Shown: positions 47,642-58,000 of the stretch, piece after piece
Numbering within the stretch: position 1 is the stretch's first letter
Layout of the letters: each line of letters starts with the position of its first letter
Assembly (NCBI RefSeq): GCF_030272615.1
Contig: NC_081412.1
Span: 666,610,352 to 666,668,351, forward strand
DNA: 58,000 bases
DNA from: Cryptomeria japonica
Taxonomy: Eukaryota > Streptophyta > Pinopsida > Cupressales > Cupressaceae
Reading direction: 5' to 3'
Notes under the pieces: generated by a model
What the model saw: only the letters and a program-made list of their open reading frames with translations
What the model was told of the DNA's origin: nothing
Database searches by the model: none
Program-made: the position numbers and the translations under genes

Positions 47642-49416
47642 TTGTCTCGAGGATGAAACTCCTCGTCCTTGGTCCTAGTTGTGGTGGTCACCTTGGTCCG
47701 ATCACCCCCATGCTGCTCGATGTCCTCCAAGAGTGTGATATACTCTCTATCTTAGACTATGACCGTGATCGATAAGATGGTGCTCTCTGCTCGGGTGGAA
47801 CTGAACTCTCATACAACATCCTCCAGTATCACATCTCTTCACCTGTCTCTACCAACATCTAACCCAAGTCTCGCACACAAGCATCTTTGATAGAGCTAAT
47901 ATACCTCTGCATGGTCTCCTCTAATCTCTAAGTCTGGAATATCTCTGTGTCTCAAGAAGCTATTAGACTAGCTATCTATGTTGTATATCTAGCCCTCTCA
48001 GTATTGAACTGCTCTCACTCAGTCCTCAACTGATCCCCATCTAGCTGAAGGTTAGCAATTTGTTCTTGTAACTCTACAATGTAATCTCGTTGACTACTCA
48101 CCGTGGCTCTGTATGTCCCTAGATCCCTAATTTGATCTATGTCATCCCCAATGGGTATATCCTGCAAAGGCTCATTCTTTGCCTGATCAATTTGCATGTG
48201 CATAGGTCTCTCAACCTCATCATCCTCCTCATCTCCATCATCTCCATTCTCCTCCTCATCATCATCCTCATCATCTTCATTATCTCTATCCTCCTCATCA
48301 CTATAATCCTCATCATCCTCATCCCGAGAACTCCTATTGTGTCCTAGGTACAGGACTATCTGGATCTGTAAGTTGCATTGGATGATGTTGTACAAACCAT
48401 TAGTTATACTCCTCTATTGTTCTTGCATCTCTGAAATCCGACCCCCAATCCCACTTTCTAGGCTGTAACTGTGCAAAATTTGCATAAGCTATGTGAGGTT
48501 GTATCACTCTACCCGACTGTCTGACCTCCTTGAGTGACTGAGAAAAACATGTTGTCCCTATGGGCACATCATGCTACTCTCCAAACTATCGTCTGACCCT
48601 CTCTGGTAGTTGTATCTATATCACTCTCTAGCGGTTCACTATCTGCTCTATCAAGTATCTCTCTCGTCGACATTATGGTAGATGCTCCTCATCCTCTGGC
48701 CATCCTGAGAAATCCCTCTATAGTCTCTATATGAACTCTCTGAGTTTATCTATCTCATGACATAAGTGTAGCATATATCCAAATGGACCTTGCATCAATC
48801 CACCTCTGTAGCAATATACAAAAGGTCAATCTAGTATCACTTGTCTATCTACGATCGGTTTGAACACTCCTATGTGCTCGAAATCCCATACCTGGAGTAA
48901 TGTCACCCCACAATTGAGAGTTTATGTGCCTTGATCATATGCTATCTGATGTAATTGAAAATACAACACCCCGAGCATGCATGGTCCCCATGTGTATATT
49001 GTACCCTCTGTACACATGCTTGAGCACTCTCCCCCATCCACTCAAGAATCCATGTCCTCATCTGTCTGCTGCTAGTAACCCTGCTATAACAACTGCAATC
49101 ACAACATATCATCTCTTGAACTCTACTGCCATGGTCTCTCATTGGATCTCCCACTCCACTATCTCTAGGTCATCTAGCTGACACTCGAACAACCTGCATA
49201 AGGCGCCTCTACCTGTCAAGGGATTGTATATCACCCTATCCTTTTTAATAGGAATGTGAAGGATGCACCATACATCCTCTAAAGTCACTGTAACCTCAGA
49301 AGTCAAGAGATAGAATGATGAGTTCTTTGAGTGCCACTACTCTGCTAATGCAGTGAGAAGTCCTATGTTTGCACTAATCTCAGGAAAATAAGTGATGTAC
49401 TACAACCTTAATGCTC

Positions 49417-49420
<4 letters not shown>
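47641..49420 (-). pseudogene. Second plant mobile domain (PMD) gene relic
   Basis: On the minus strand the PMD core is legible at about 49230-49360: LTALAE, FYLLTSEVTVTLEDVWCILHIPI, the same position and wording as the PMD gene at 20.2 kb. Downstream it keeps the same order: PMD-C-like pieces (about 48900-49150), an Asp/Glu-rich stretch (about 48210-48330), then a Gln/Leu/Glu helical segment (ELQEQIANLQLDGDQL, about 48030-48080). Many stops. The conserved architecture and the LTR that follows suggest it was the antisense gene of another gypsy element. Confidence 0.7.
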
Positions 49421-49454
<34 letters not shown>

Positions 49455-49472
49455 TGTGTGTGTGTGTGTGTG
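49420..49472. repeat. (TC)n (GT)n microsatellite
   Basis: About 16 TC units followed by about 10 GT units, at the 5' side of the PMD relic. Confidence 0.95.
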
Positions 49473-50342
49473 ATCCTCAGTCTATGGCATAGATCGAAGC
49501 AGTTTAGCCTGGTCTCTCAGGTTATCACTGGATAATGGTGAATCTGTATCAACATTGGGGCATCAACTTGTCAGTTTTAGGGTTTCTTCCTAATGTCTAT
49601 ATTTCATCATTTTGGGTCTAAATTGAGTGCATTTCTATCCTATCCCATCCCATTTAGGTTCCCTATCCCCTAGGACCTCTTTTAGCTTCATTGGCAAACC
49701 CTAGGCACAATCCCCCTTGTTGTGCCCCTATCTCTATAAGGTTGCGCCTGTGTCACTGACAACGGTGCAAAAGCACCTTACACAGGTGTAATTTTCACAT
49801 GCATATGCACAATTATTCTTCCCCCTCCCTCAGAACATCCCTCACAATGCCATCAAAGTGTGTGTAATTAAGTAAAATTGAAACATGGGTTTTGGAGGTA
49901 CTCACATGTGATCAGGTGCATCGTCTGATAGTCTGAAGCTACGTACACATTCCCCAAGGTGATCTACCACTGAAATGTTTGCCATCCTACTACCGTCTCT
50001 TGAGCTCTAGAGTTCAAATTTCACCAAATTGGAAGAAAAATGACCCATTTTCACCCCTCTCACCTCCTTTTATATCCTTTTGAGGTGTCTAGATAGACGT
50101 GCATTCTCTCCTTGTTGCATTGTTTGTGGTCCTTTTTGTATTGTCATGCTTGTATCTTTTGCATCCAACCTCTGATTTTCAATCTGTTTGAACCAGTGGC
50201 TTCTTGTTGTCATTGTCGATCAATTGGCCTCTTTTCTATATTTTTCCAACCAATTCTTCAAGGGGGCATACATATATCTTGTCATTGTCTGGGGTATTAT
50301 TCTTGATTGTTCTTTGAAACAATGCTCAAAATCTCATTGTCT
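49473..50342. other. Spacer between PMD relic and LTR
   Basis: No gene; corresponds in position to the 20849-21438 region of the complete element. Confidence 0.4.
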
Positions 50343-50357
50343 CAAAGAGGGGCAAAA
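50343..50357 (+). other. Polypurine tract of a second gypsy relic
   Basis: CAAAGAGGGGCAAAA directly before TGTAGGCATC, the same arrangement as at 21439-21453. Confidence 0.65.
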
Positions 50358-51900
50358 TGTAGGCATCTAAAAATAGTCAATGCTTGTAGTGTCACACTTT
50401 AACATGTCCGCATGACCTTATTTTAGGGTTTTTGCATCTTATTAACATTTCTTCTATGTCGCACATTCAATCTTTATCATTTGTTGGCATCTTGTCATTC
50501 TTCTTCATTTCTTCCCCACTTGATTTTGATTCTCTCGCATTTCAATTAGGTCTTGTCAATATCACTTTTCATCTCTCAATCAGTGGTCACGATCAACCTA
50601 TCATGTCAATTGGATATCGTTAATCCTAATTGGAGTCAAATTAGGGTTTTGTCTTAGATCTTTATCATTTTCAATCAATTATCAATCATCCTTAATCAAT
50701 TATCAATCAATTTGGACCCCTCTCAATCTTCAATTATCATTATCGCATGGGTCCTTGTTAGTATTTATCAAGTCAACCTTCATCAAATCAACCTTTTATC
50801 AATCTTTGATCGATTTGTCATCGATCTCAATCAATCATCAATCTTTGTCAATTTTGGATTAATTAGTCATTGATCCTTTATTCAATCAGTGTCATGTCAA
50901 TATCAGATCTTTGTCATTTATTCTTTCGATCACAATCAACGTCATTTATTCTTTCGATCACAATCAATGTCATTTATTTTTTCGATCACAATCAACATCA
51001 TTTATCTATTGCATTGATTGTGTCATGACCTGATTGTCACTTATTCCATTTCTAGTCCGTCTCCTAGGATTTTTCTAATTTAATCATTTAAATCCTATTT
51101 AACATTTCTCTTTAGGTTAAATGAATTTATTCATTTAATCTAAGTGTCCCATACATCACAATTAAATTAATTATATAATTGGCTAATTCATCCCTTTTTT
51201 GTGAGCTAATTAATAAATAAAATTTATTAACTAGTGCCACCTAATTTCCTAATTTTCAATTTGATTTTTGCCACCTAATTTCCTCCTAATATTTTCCACT
51301 AATTTCGCCTTCAATTTTGGGCTCCACTTTTCATGTTTACATTTGTCATCAATCAATGAGCTAATTTCATGGCTAATTTATCATAAATTGTCTTAGAAAT
51401 GTGTCATATTTCTTGAATAGAAAGTTGTCATAAATTGACATAGCATTTGTTATGCTTTTTCCCCTCAATCATGCCAATTTCAAATGAAATTGCTTCTTCC
51501 AATTTCTCATGCTAATTTGGGTCTCTCATTCAATTTGCCTATAGATTGACCTCTTTCATTAATCATTTTCAACCACGCTTCGAGTAACCTTATGCTATGA
51601 ATTTCATCTTGCCATCTTGCTTTCACTTGCAATTACATTTCTAGGTGACACCCACATAATTTGAACGAGAAAGAAGGACAATGGAGAATCATGGAGGAGA
51701 CATCTGCATTGGTTTGCATTTGCTTTGATTGTCTTGTCTTCGTATCTCTATTGATTGAATTAGGACTTGATTTCATTGCATTTTGGGTTTGTGGCTGCCT
51801 AATTTAATATGCTTTGATGCTTTTCCCTGATTTCCTAGTTACAGAGAGCAATATGAATCTGACTTTAACTTGACCTTATTGTCGCCATTGGTTGGGAGCT
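50358..51900 (+). mobile_element. 3' LTR (start certain, end not) of a second PMD-bearing gypsy relic
   Basis: Begins TGTAGGCATCTAAAAATAG after a polypurine tract. Sequence is rich in TCAATCA/GATC phrases. I could not fix the 3' border, and the end given is a rough guess. No partner 5' LTR is seen to the left in this window. Confidence 0.5.
50915..50998. repeat. Three 28-bp tandem repeats
   Basis: Units 50915-50942, 50943-50970 and 50971-50998, each CATTTATTCTTTCGATCACA followed by ATCAAyrT, with one to three changes. Confidence 0.9.
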
Positions 51901-53143
51901 ACCATTACCTCCTCCAATGACAAAATATCTTAGCTAATAATGCCATTTAAGCACTTGTTGTATCTTTTTTACATTATCGTCATAATAATGCAGCAAAAAC
52001 AATGGAGGAGCAAGAGGAGGCATAAATGTGGGAGGAGGATTTTATCAAATTGTATTTCATTTTTTTTACTTTTATGTTTTAAACTCTTATTTATTTATTA
52101 AGTTTGAAACCAATTTTTTTTAAAAAATTATTATAACACAGGTTTAGGACCTAGGAACCATCAAAATAGGGGCAAAACCCATGTGCTGCAGGCCCAACAC
52201 CATACAAGTCCACCAAAAGAACCAACTAGACAATCTTAACAACCCTATCTAATATTATAAACTTAATACTTTTAATTGTAAAATGCCTGAATACACCCAA
52301 ACATTTAAAACATTTAAAAAAAATTGTAGTGTAAGAGCCACAACACCCCCAACCCTTTCAACAAGGCATCAGAAAAAAGAATACTCAAAAGTTTTAAAAC
52401 GGGGGGCTAATGCAAATTACACGGGCTTGGGCCACCCCTATGACATGACTTACATTTCTCACAAGGCACATTTAAATCACTCTACCAGCCAAACCTTCAC
52501 TATTACAGCAGTGAGAAAATGTTGGGATTGCTTCCACTAGAAGCCTCACTTTCAAAGCTTTCTCCATTTCCTTACAACCCTCTGCAAACAAATCTGATGA
52601 CGTTTGGAAATATGACGATGCTCTGAAATGCATTCTAAATATACCATGGCTTGATGGATGACATCCTCAATGTTATCATGAAGAAGGTAAGAATAAAATG
52701 TCATGGAGAGCAAAAAGGCACAGGAAAGTTTGGGCTACGTCAAAAACATTCCAATGCCCCAACATAAATCTAGTATAAGGTATCGTTTTCACCATAGTAG
52801 AATAGATGCAAATAGTCAAGGATTGATCCATATCCTTCATTGAATCCCAAATTCTAACCATCCATTGCTCGAGGTCGAGATTATGAATGTTCTTAGCAAC
52901 ATACACCATAAACCCAACCACCATTTCTTCACCAGACTCTTGATGCGACCTTTTCTTTTGGGGATTCACCACAACTACCCTTCAGACTGTCTGCACCCAT
53001 AACACCAAAACTAGGAGCCATCAACGAGAAGCTAGCAACAATGCAGGAAAACACATCTGTTTAAAGGAGAAAAAAATGGCATCCTTCATACTCATCCGGT
53101 ACATGTAGGGGCTCCCAGCTTAAGACAAATTCTCACAGATTTC
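51901..53143. other. Intergenic, no gene recognised
   Basis: A minus-strand open frame (52676-52972, about 98 codons) has mixed composition but no recognisable domain. Short direct repeats (TTTTAAACTCTTATTTATTTATTAAG at about 52077) recur near 54425. Confidence 0.4.
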
Positions 53144-53636
53144 TAGGGGAAGAGCACCAGTAGCCGTCATAGCTAATTTTGCGCACCCACAGATCCTAAA
53201 CGGTACATCGGATTTTGATTTTTTTTTAGTTGTCTTCGTATGCGACTTAACTGCTTATAGCTATTGATCTGGCTTCTGAGTAGTAACGATGCAGGCTGTG
53301 GAATCAGTTATGCGCACAAAGGTCAAAAAATACACATTTCAAAGTGTCGCCTGATACCTAACTAAAGATGTTCCGGTAACTGTCAACTCAAAATCGCTAG
53401 TACTTGTTGACAAATGTCCCAATAGTGGTGCACAAATGTTCCAATAGTGGTGCACAAATGGGACACATGTTCCAATAGTTGTGCGCAAATGGACCAATTA
53501 ATTACAAAAAATGATCAACTATTGGTACAAAATAAATTTATTAATGGTGTTTTCACTATGACGGCTATTGGGGGGTCAACACGACAATAAGGTGATGGTT
53601 ATTAGAACTATGTTATCTATTGGTGCTCTTCCCCTA
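53144..53636. mobile_element. Small non-autonomous element with terminal inverted repeats
   Basis: TAGGGGAAGAGCACCAGTAG at 53144 and its complement at 53617-53636 match at 19 of 20 bases. TA at both outer edges may be the target duplication. A second inner inverted pair (AGCCGTCATAG near 53163, CTATGACGGCT near 53556) supports the symmetry. There is no coding capacity. The superfamily is uncertain: a TA duplication would suggest Tc1/mariner-like, but the termini are not those of Stowaway. Confidence 0.7.
53418..53495. repeat. CCAATAGTGGTGCACAAATG repeats
   Basis: Three imperfect copies inside the TIR element. Confidence 0.85.
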
Positions 53637-56063
53637 CCATCAATGACATCTACCCACCACACCAACCCATTAATGGGTAAAAGTTTAATACAATTCAAGT
53701 TTTAATATAAGTTTAATTTATTAAAATTTTAAGAAGTTTAATATTGTTTATTATTAGACTTACAATTTTTTATTAAGTTAATTCTTTATTAACCTTGTTA
53801 ATTGATAGAATATATAAAGTTCATATTGCTGTGAATTGTTGAACTCTAATAGTGGAAATGATGGGTGAGGAAGAGGAAGCATGATTGAAGGAGGTGAATG
53901 TTATTAATTGTGTTTTATTTTTTAAATTTTTGACTTAATTTTTTTTCTTTGGTAATCAAGTTGCTGCCAAGGGGTGAGCTCCCTATCTGTTAATCTTTAT
54001 AAAGAAAAGAAAACCTCAGGTTAGAGGTGCACAATATGCAATCCTTTATCTAGTTAGTGTTGAGCAGTAGACACAAGTTCTTCCTTCAAATCTTCAAGCC
54101 TTTCCTTCATATGATGGGAGAGTAAGTCTGGCTGTCATTTCCAAATGTTCTTGATTTTTTCAAAGATGCGCATTTCATGAGCCTAACTATGAGTAGCCTC
54201 ATACAATCTCTTAATTTTTCATTATTTTTAAGGCCATTATGTCAAAAGACTTCTCCCATGTTACTCAATTCAACATACAATTGTAACTTGAAATGGCTGC
54301 AAGAATATCATTAGGTCATGAACTATTGACAAATCTGTTCCCAGCCAACTTACATCACATTTTCTACCAAGGATATCAATAAAACTCATAAATTTTGACT
54401 TTTTCATTTTACTTTTGCATTGCAAACTCTCATTTATTTATCAAGTTTAATACGGTTTAAGTTTTAATTTATTAAAAATTTATTGAGTTCAATATTGTTT
54501 ATATTTTATTGAATTTAATTTATTGATATATAACATATTTGTTAAATAATATATTATTTATTATTAAATTTAGTGTTATTTATTGTAATATATATGTATT
54601 CAACCATATTCAACTGTATCTTTATTCGTGTCCATGGAACTCTACTTGATAGCCAATCCAATTTTTATAAACCTAGTTACTATAGATCCTTAAAGCTCAA
54701 AACATTGGAAAGTCTGCTATACATTTTTTTTTTGTAGATTATAGTAAATTTGATAGATGGGAAATAAGTATATAATATTCTATTTCCTTAAATCTACATA
54801 GGTCAAATTGTTAAACTCTTTTATAAGATTATAATATGTTACATGAAAATAAATGAAATAAATAACTTCATTTCTGATCTAGTTACTAATTACTTGTATG
54901 ATGTGCAAGTTCTATTATAGAATATTGTATCCACTAATTATAAAGATAAGGCATGTGACTACTTGTTAAATTGATGACTAAACTTATTATAAATCATCCA
55001 TTAATTCCACACATCTCTTGCATGACAATAGATCTATAAATAGATGATCTAACATTAGTTGACTCCATGCTAAAAATGGAGAATGCTAAGAATAGTAGAA
55101 AGCTAAAAATAATATAAGATATTCGCAACTATGGCTAAAAATATATGTTCTTATCCTAAGAAACAGTAAATGGTGACAATTGAAAATAGTGCAGGCCAAA
55201 TATAGACTTCTCTAGAAAATCAGTTCTAGATAATTTTGATGAAGTCAGATGAATATTCTCCTTTGTTTGATTGTGACATATATTTTGAAAAACACTTTGA
55301 AACCTTTAGCTATGACGATGTGCCAAATATTTGGTCTTGAATTTTTCATGGTGACAACTCCATGTTTGAAATATAACCTCTTTAATGTATAAATTTGTTT
55401 GTATTACACCATTTTGAATGCTCATGCAAGCTTATTCAAAGGTGCACTTGTAAAAATATTTAAATCTTGATAAGAAAAAATCATTTTGTTTATTTTCATT
55501 CGTGCTTGAATGCTAAGATTATATGTTAATTATTTCATAGACAATTTTTATATGCATGTGTGCCCCTTGTTGGTTCCCCAACCTATATTTAAATGACATC
55601 TAAAGATTCATCAAATCTAAGATTAAAAATAGTGAAGGATTGGTACACAAATGGGAGATGGACTTTACAATGTTCTCCCCTGCACTTCAGGATCTGCAAA
55701 ACCAAGGTGGGTTCCCCTTTGGGACACTAACTAAAAATACATGACATAATTACATCATAGTGTTTAGCAGATACAAAGGTTCATACACATGAACACGGAT
55801 TTATAAATTGCGTACATGAATGAACTAGTACTTGTAACCTTGAAAAATTTGGTACGAAGAAAACAAATAATTAAGAATAACTTACAGTTTGCTTCAGATT
55901 TGTTATTTTAAGATTATTTGTGGGTTTGAAGGGATGTGCAAAGATAAATTGATGCGTACTTAGGGATTACAAAGTCACAATTCTATACAACATTTTGTTT
56001 TAACACTTAGCAATTTTGATGATCTTTTCATATTAAATAAAAATGATTGTGTTACAATAATAT
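53637..56063. other. Intergenic, very A/T-rich
   Basis: Diverged AAGTTTAATATTG / TTTATTAAAATTT direct repeats around 53690-53760 and 54445-54560. No gene or RNA seen. Confidence 0.5.
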
Positions 56064-56361
56064 GACCTATTGATGGGGGGATGACCCCACAACACATCAG
56101 TTAACTGTGAGCCTCCTACATGGGAGGTCTTGGGTTTGATTTTTCTCAAGGCCCATGTGTCCCATAGACAAGAAATAGAGAGATAAGGTGATGCCTAAGC
56201 GTGGAAGACAGGACAACACAAGGAGATATAAGGGTGTTATTGCTGAATAAACATGAGGATGAGGCCGCTCAAAAATGTGGTCTCACTAGTTCTTAGCTCC
56301 AGTCAAAAGAAAAAATACCATTTCGGCTATGATTGAACAAAAAAAAAAGACCTATTGATGG
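56064..56361 (+). mobile_element. tRNA-derived SINE with 13-bp target-site duplication
   Basis: GACCTATTGATGG occurs at 56064-56076 and again at 56349-56361, flanking 272 bases that end in an A run (56339-56348). The 5' part contains an A-box-like CAGTTAACTGTGAG (about 56098) and a B-box-like GGGTTTGATTT about 35 bases later (about 56130), the internal Pol III promoter of tRNA-type SINEs. The perfect duplication points to a recent insertion. Confidence 0.88.
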
Positions 56362-58000
56362 CTTAAGTTCATGTAATTCTTCCTTATAATCCATTGGTGC
56401 AGGAGCACCTAGTCATGCTATACTCTCCATTTTTAGTATTTTCATGTTTAAGTGTTTGTAAGTCTTGTAATATGTTTTGAATGTTTTCATAGGTTATTTT
56501 TAGTCATTTCATGAGTGTTTGATCTCATTTTGTGCTTGAGAGATCAATTTTTTCTTCTTAAGGCTTGAATTGTCAATTTTGTGCTTTTAGGCCTAAAAGG
56601 GCTAAAAAGTGGAAAATTGCCTTATAGGATTAGGAATGATTTGGAAAGCATTGAAACATGTTTAGAAAGTGTTTTTAATCATTTCTAGGTGATTTTGAAA
56701 GGTTGGTTGTGTTAGGTTGCTCAAATTGCCATTTGGAGCAACAAAAGTTGTCATTTTGCTTGTAAAAGTTGTCATTTTAGACACTTTTTTGTAAAAAGAA
56801 GACAAAAATTCCTTATTTCCATACAAGACTTGATAAATACCTCCAAATACTATATATATGCCTCCCTCTTCTTTTTATAGGGTTGGCTTTTGTACTTTCT
56901 ATCATAATCAATCAATAGAGCAGCAATTTTCATGTTTTTTCTCATGTTTTGCACTCTATTTGTATAGCAGCCCGTACTGGGACTTCTCATTTTCGTGATG
57001 TACCTTTTGGGTAGTGATTGTAATGTATATTCAATTCTATTCATGTAATTAGATTGCAGGTTTTGTGTTTGGAAGTGGGCTGTACAAAAAAGTTTCATTT
57101 TTGGCTCTTTTGCTACTCTGTCAAGGGTTTTGGCCTCCAAGATGCATCAACTTGTCTAATTATAGGTTTGGGCTCCAATGGATGGACTTAGACAAGTTGT
57201 ATTTCTCATTTACAGTGTATATAATTCATCTTTTGGTCAGGGTTGTGCAAAGGAAGTGTTTTTAAGTTCATGCTAGGCAAGTTGGAGATGAACTTGGCTA
57301 GTAAATTTGAAAAAGACTCAAATAAGTTTGTGCTCAGAGGTCAATTGAGTGAAAAAACTTAAGGCAGAGGTCTACACTAGTTTCCTTGGAGTTTTACAAG
57401 CATTTGGAGCTTTAAACAATGCTTATTTCACCTTGCAAGTGTGTTGAGTTATAGCTGGCAGCAAGTACCTAGTTTTGGGGAATTTAATGTCTTTTGCATC
57501 TAAAGTTGATTAATGAACATGTTCATTCTTTGGAATCTTGTGGAAAGTGTTAAAAAAGTGTTCGGAGATTTTTACAAACCTTGGTGAAGTTTTTATTGAA
57601 GTTCTAACCCTTTCAAAGTGCAGCAAAACAATGAATTTGAGGTAAAAGTGAATAAAACAGTCATGTTTTAGTTTGCACAGCAAGTGTTTGATGAAATGTC
57701 ATGCAAGACAGTGTTGAAGAAGTGTTATAAATGATGGGGAAGATTTTATACAAGAATTTAGAAGCTTGGTTTGTGGTTTAGAGGAGACATCCTTTGTTAC
57801 TTGAGCAAAACCCTCTTTTCTTGCCTAAAATTATGGACAATCATAATACCATCTTCTCAGGAGCTAAAACCATGAAAATATTTGAGCTTGGACCTTGTAG
57901 ATACCTTCCAAATCAGGTTACAATTTTGGTTTAAACATTGTTGCAATATACGAGCAAAATCACTCCAATTAGGCATCCACGGGCTAGTAGCCTTTTAGCC
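56362..58000. other. A/T-rich flank, possible LTR-like segment
   Basis: CTATATATATGCCTCC (about 56850) looks like a promoter TATA box within GT/TTTTG-rich sequence that has the texture of an LTR or leader, but no TG/CA borders, primer site or coding region could be fixed. No gene recognised to the window end. Confidence 0.35.

Noticed and set aside
47384-47775. Cys-Val and His-Thr repeat proteins
   Set aside because: Pure products of GT/AC dinucleotide repeats.
52676-52972. 98-codon minus-strand ORF
   Set aside because: Composition is reasonable but no motif, splice context or start signal supports it.

Overview
The window looks like repeat-dominated nuclear DNA of a land plant with a large genome. 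The evidence is nested LTR retrotransposons of plant Ty3/gypsy (Tat-like) and Ty1/copia type, a CACTA (En/Spm) DNA transposon with introns, a plant mobile domain (PMD) gene, a tRNA-type SINE, many AT-rich gene-free kilobases, and decay dominated by C-to-T changes as expected for methylated repeats. A gymnosperm, perhaps a conifer, is my guess from the style of the repeats; the sequence does not prove it. I see no bacterial, organellar or CRISPR sequence.

Layout, oldest layer first. (1) A Ty1/copia element on the minus strand runs from its 5' LTR (41656-42037) through primer-binding site, gag, protease and integrase (37746-39790) and resumes with the end of integrase and the start of reverse transcriptase at 5921-6900. 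(2) Its reverse transcriptase is cut at 5921 by the 3' LTR (5648-5920) of a decayed gypsy element on the plus strand, which holds an integrase relic (1314-2600) and an extra coiled-coil ORF (3109-5572). (3) That integrase is itself interrupted by a gypsy LTR (1-1313, minus strand) whose body lies off the left edge. (4) The copia integrase is interrupted by a 30.8-kb CACTA element (6901-37742), with terminal inverted repeats beginning CACTA and an ACA target duplication; taking it out restores the copia reading frame exactly. (5) Inside the CACTA element sits a complete 12.7-kb Tat-like gypsy element (10374-23111) with 1.7-kb LTRs and a GAGTT target duplication, from the same family as layer 3.

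The two inner elements are the most interesting part. The CACTA element carries, on the minus strand, a 9-exon TNP2-type transposase (32937-28527) and a second, 15-exon gene (28087-24054) in which an N-terminal SET (histone-methyltransferase-like) domain is spliced in phase to a TNPA/Transposase_24-like C-terminal half. The gypsy element carries a long gag-less protease-RT-RNaseH-integrase frame with three nonsense codons and, antisense to it, a 4-exon PMD gene (20848-18361). A second, more decayed PMD relic with similar architecture lies at 47641-49420 next to another LTR (from 50358). Two families of mobile DNA in one nest thus carry genes of chromatin or TE-silencing type.

Right of the nest (42038-58000) the DNA is mostly gene-free. 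It holds one small cysteine-rich secreted-peptide gene with a stop codon in its signal peptide (43257-43502), a long hairpin (45966-46146), the PMD-bearing gypsy relic, a terminal-inverted-repeat element (53144-53636) and a SINE with a perfect 13-bp target duplication (56064-56361).
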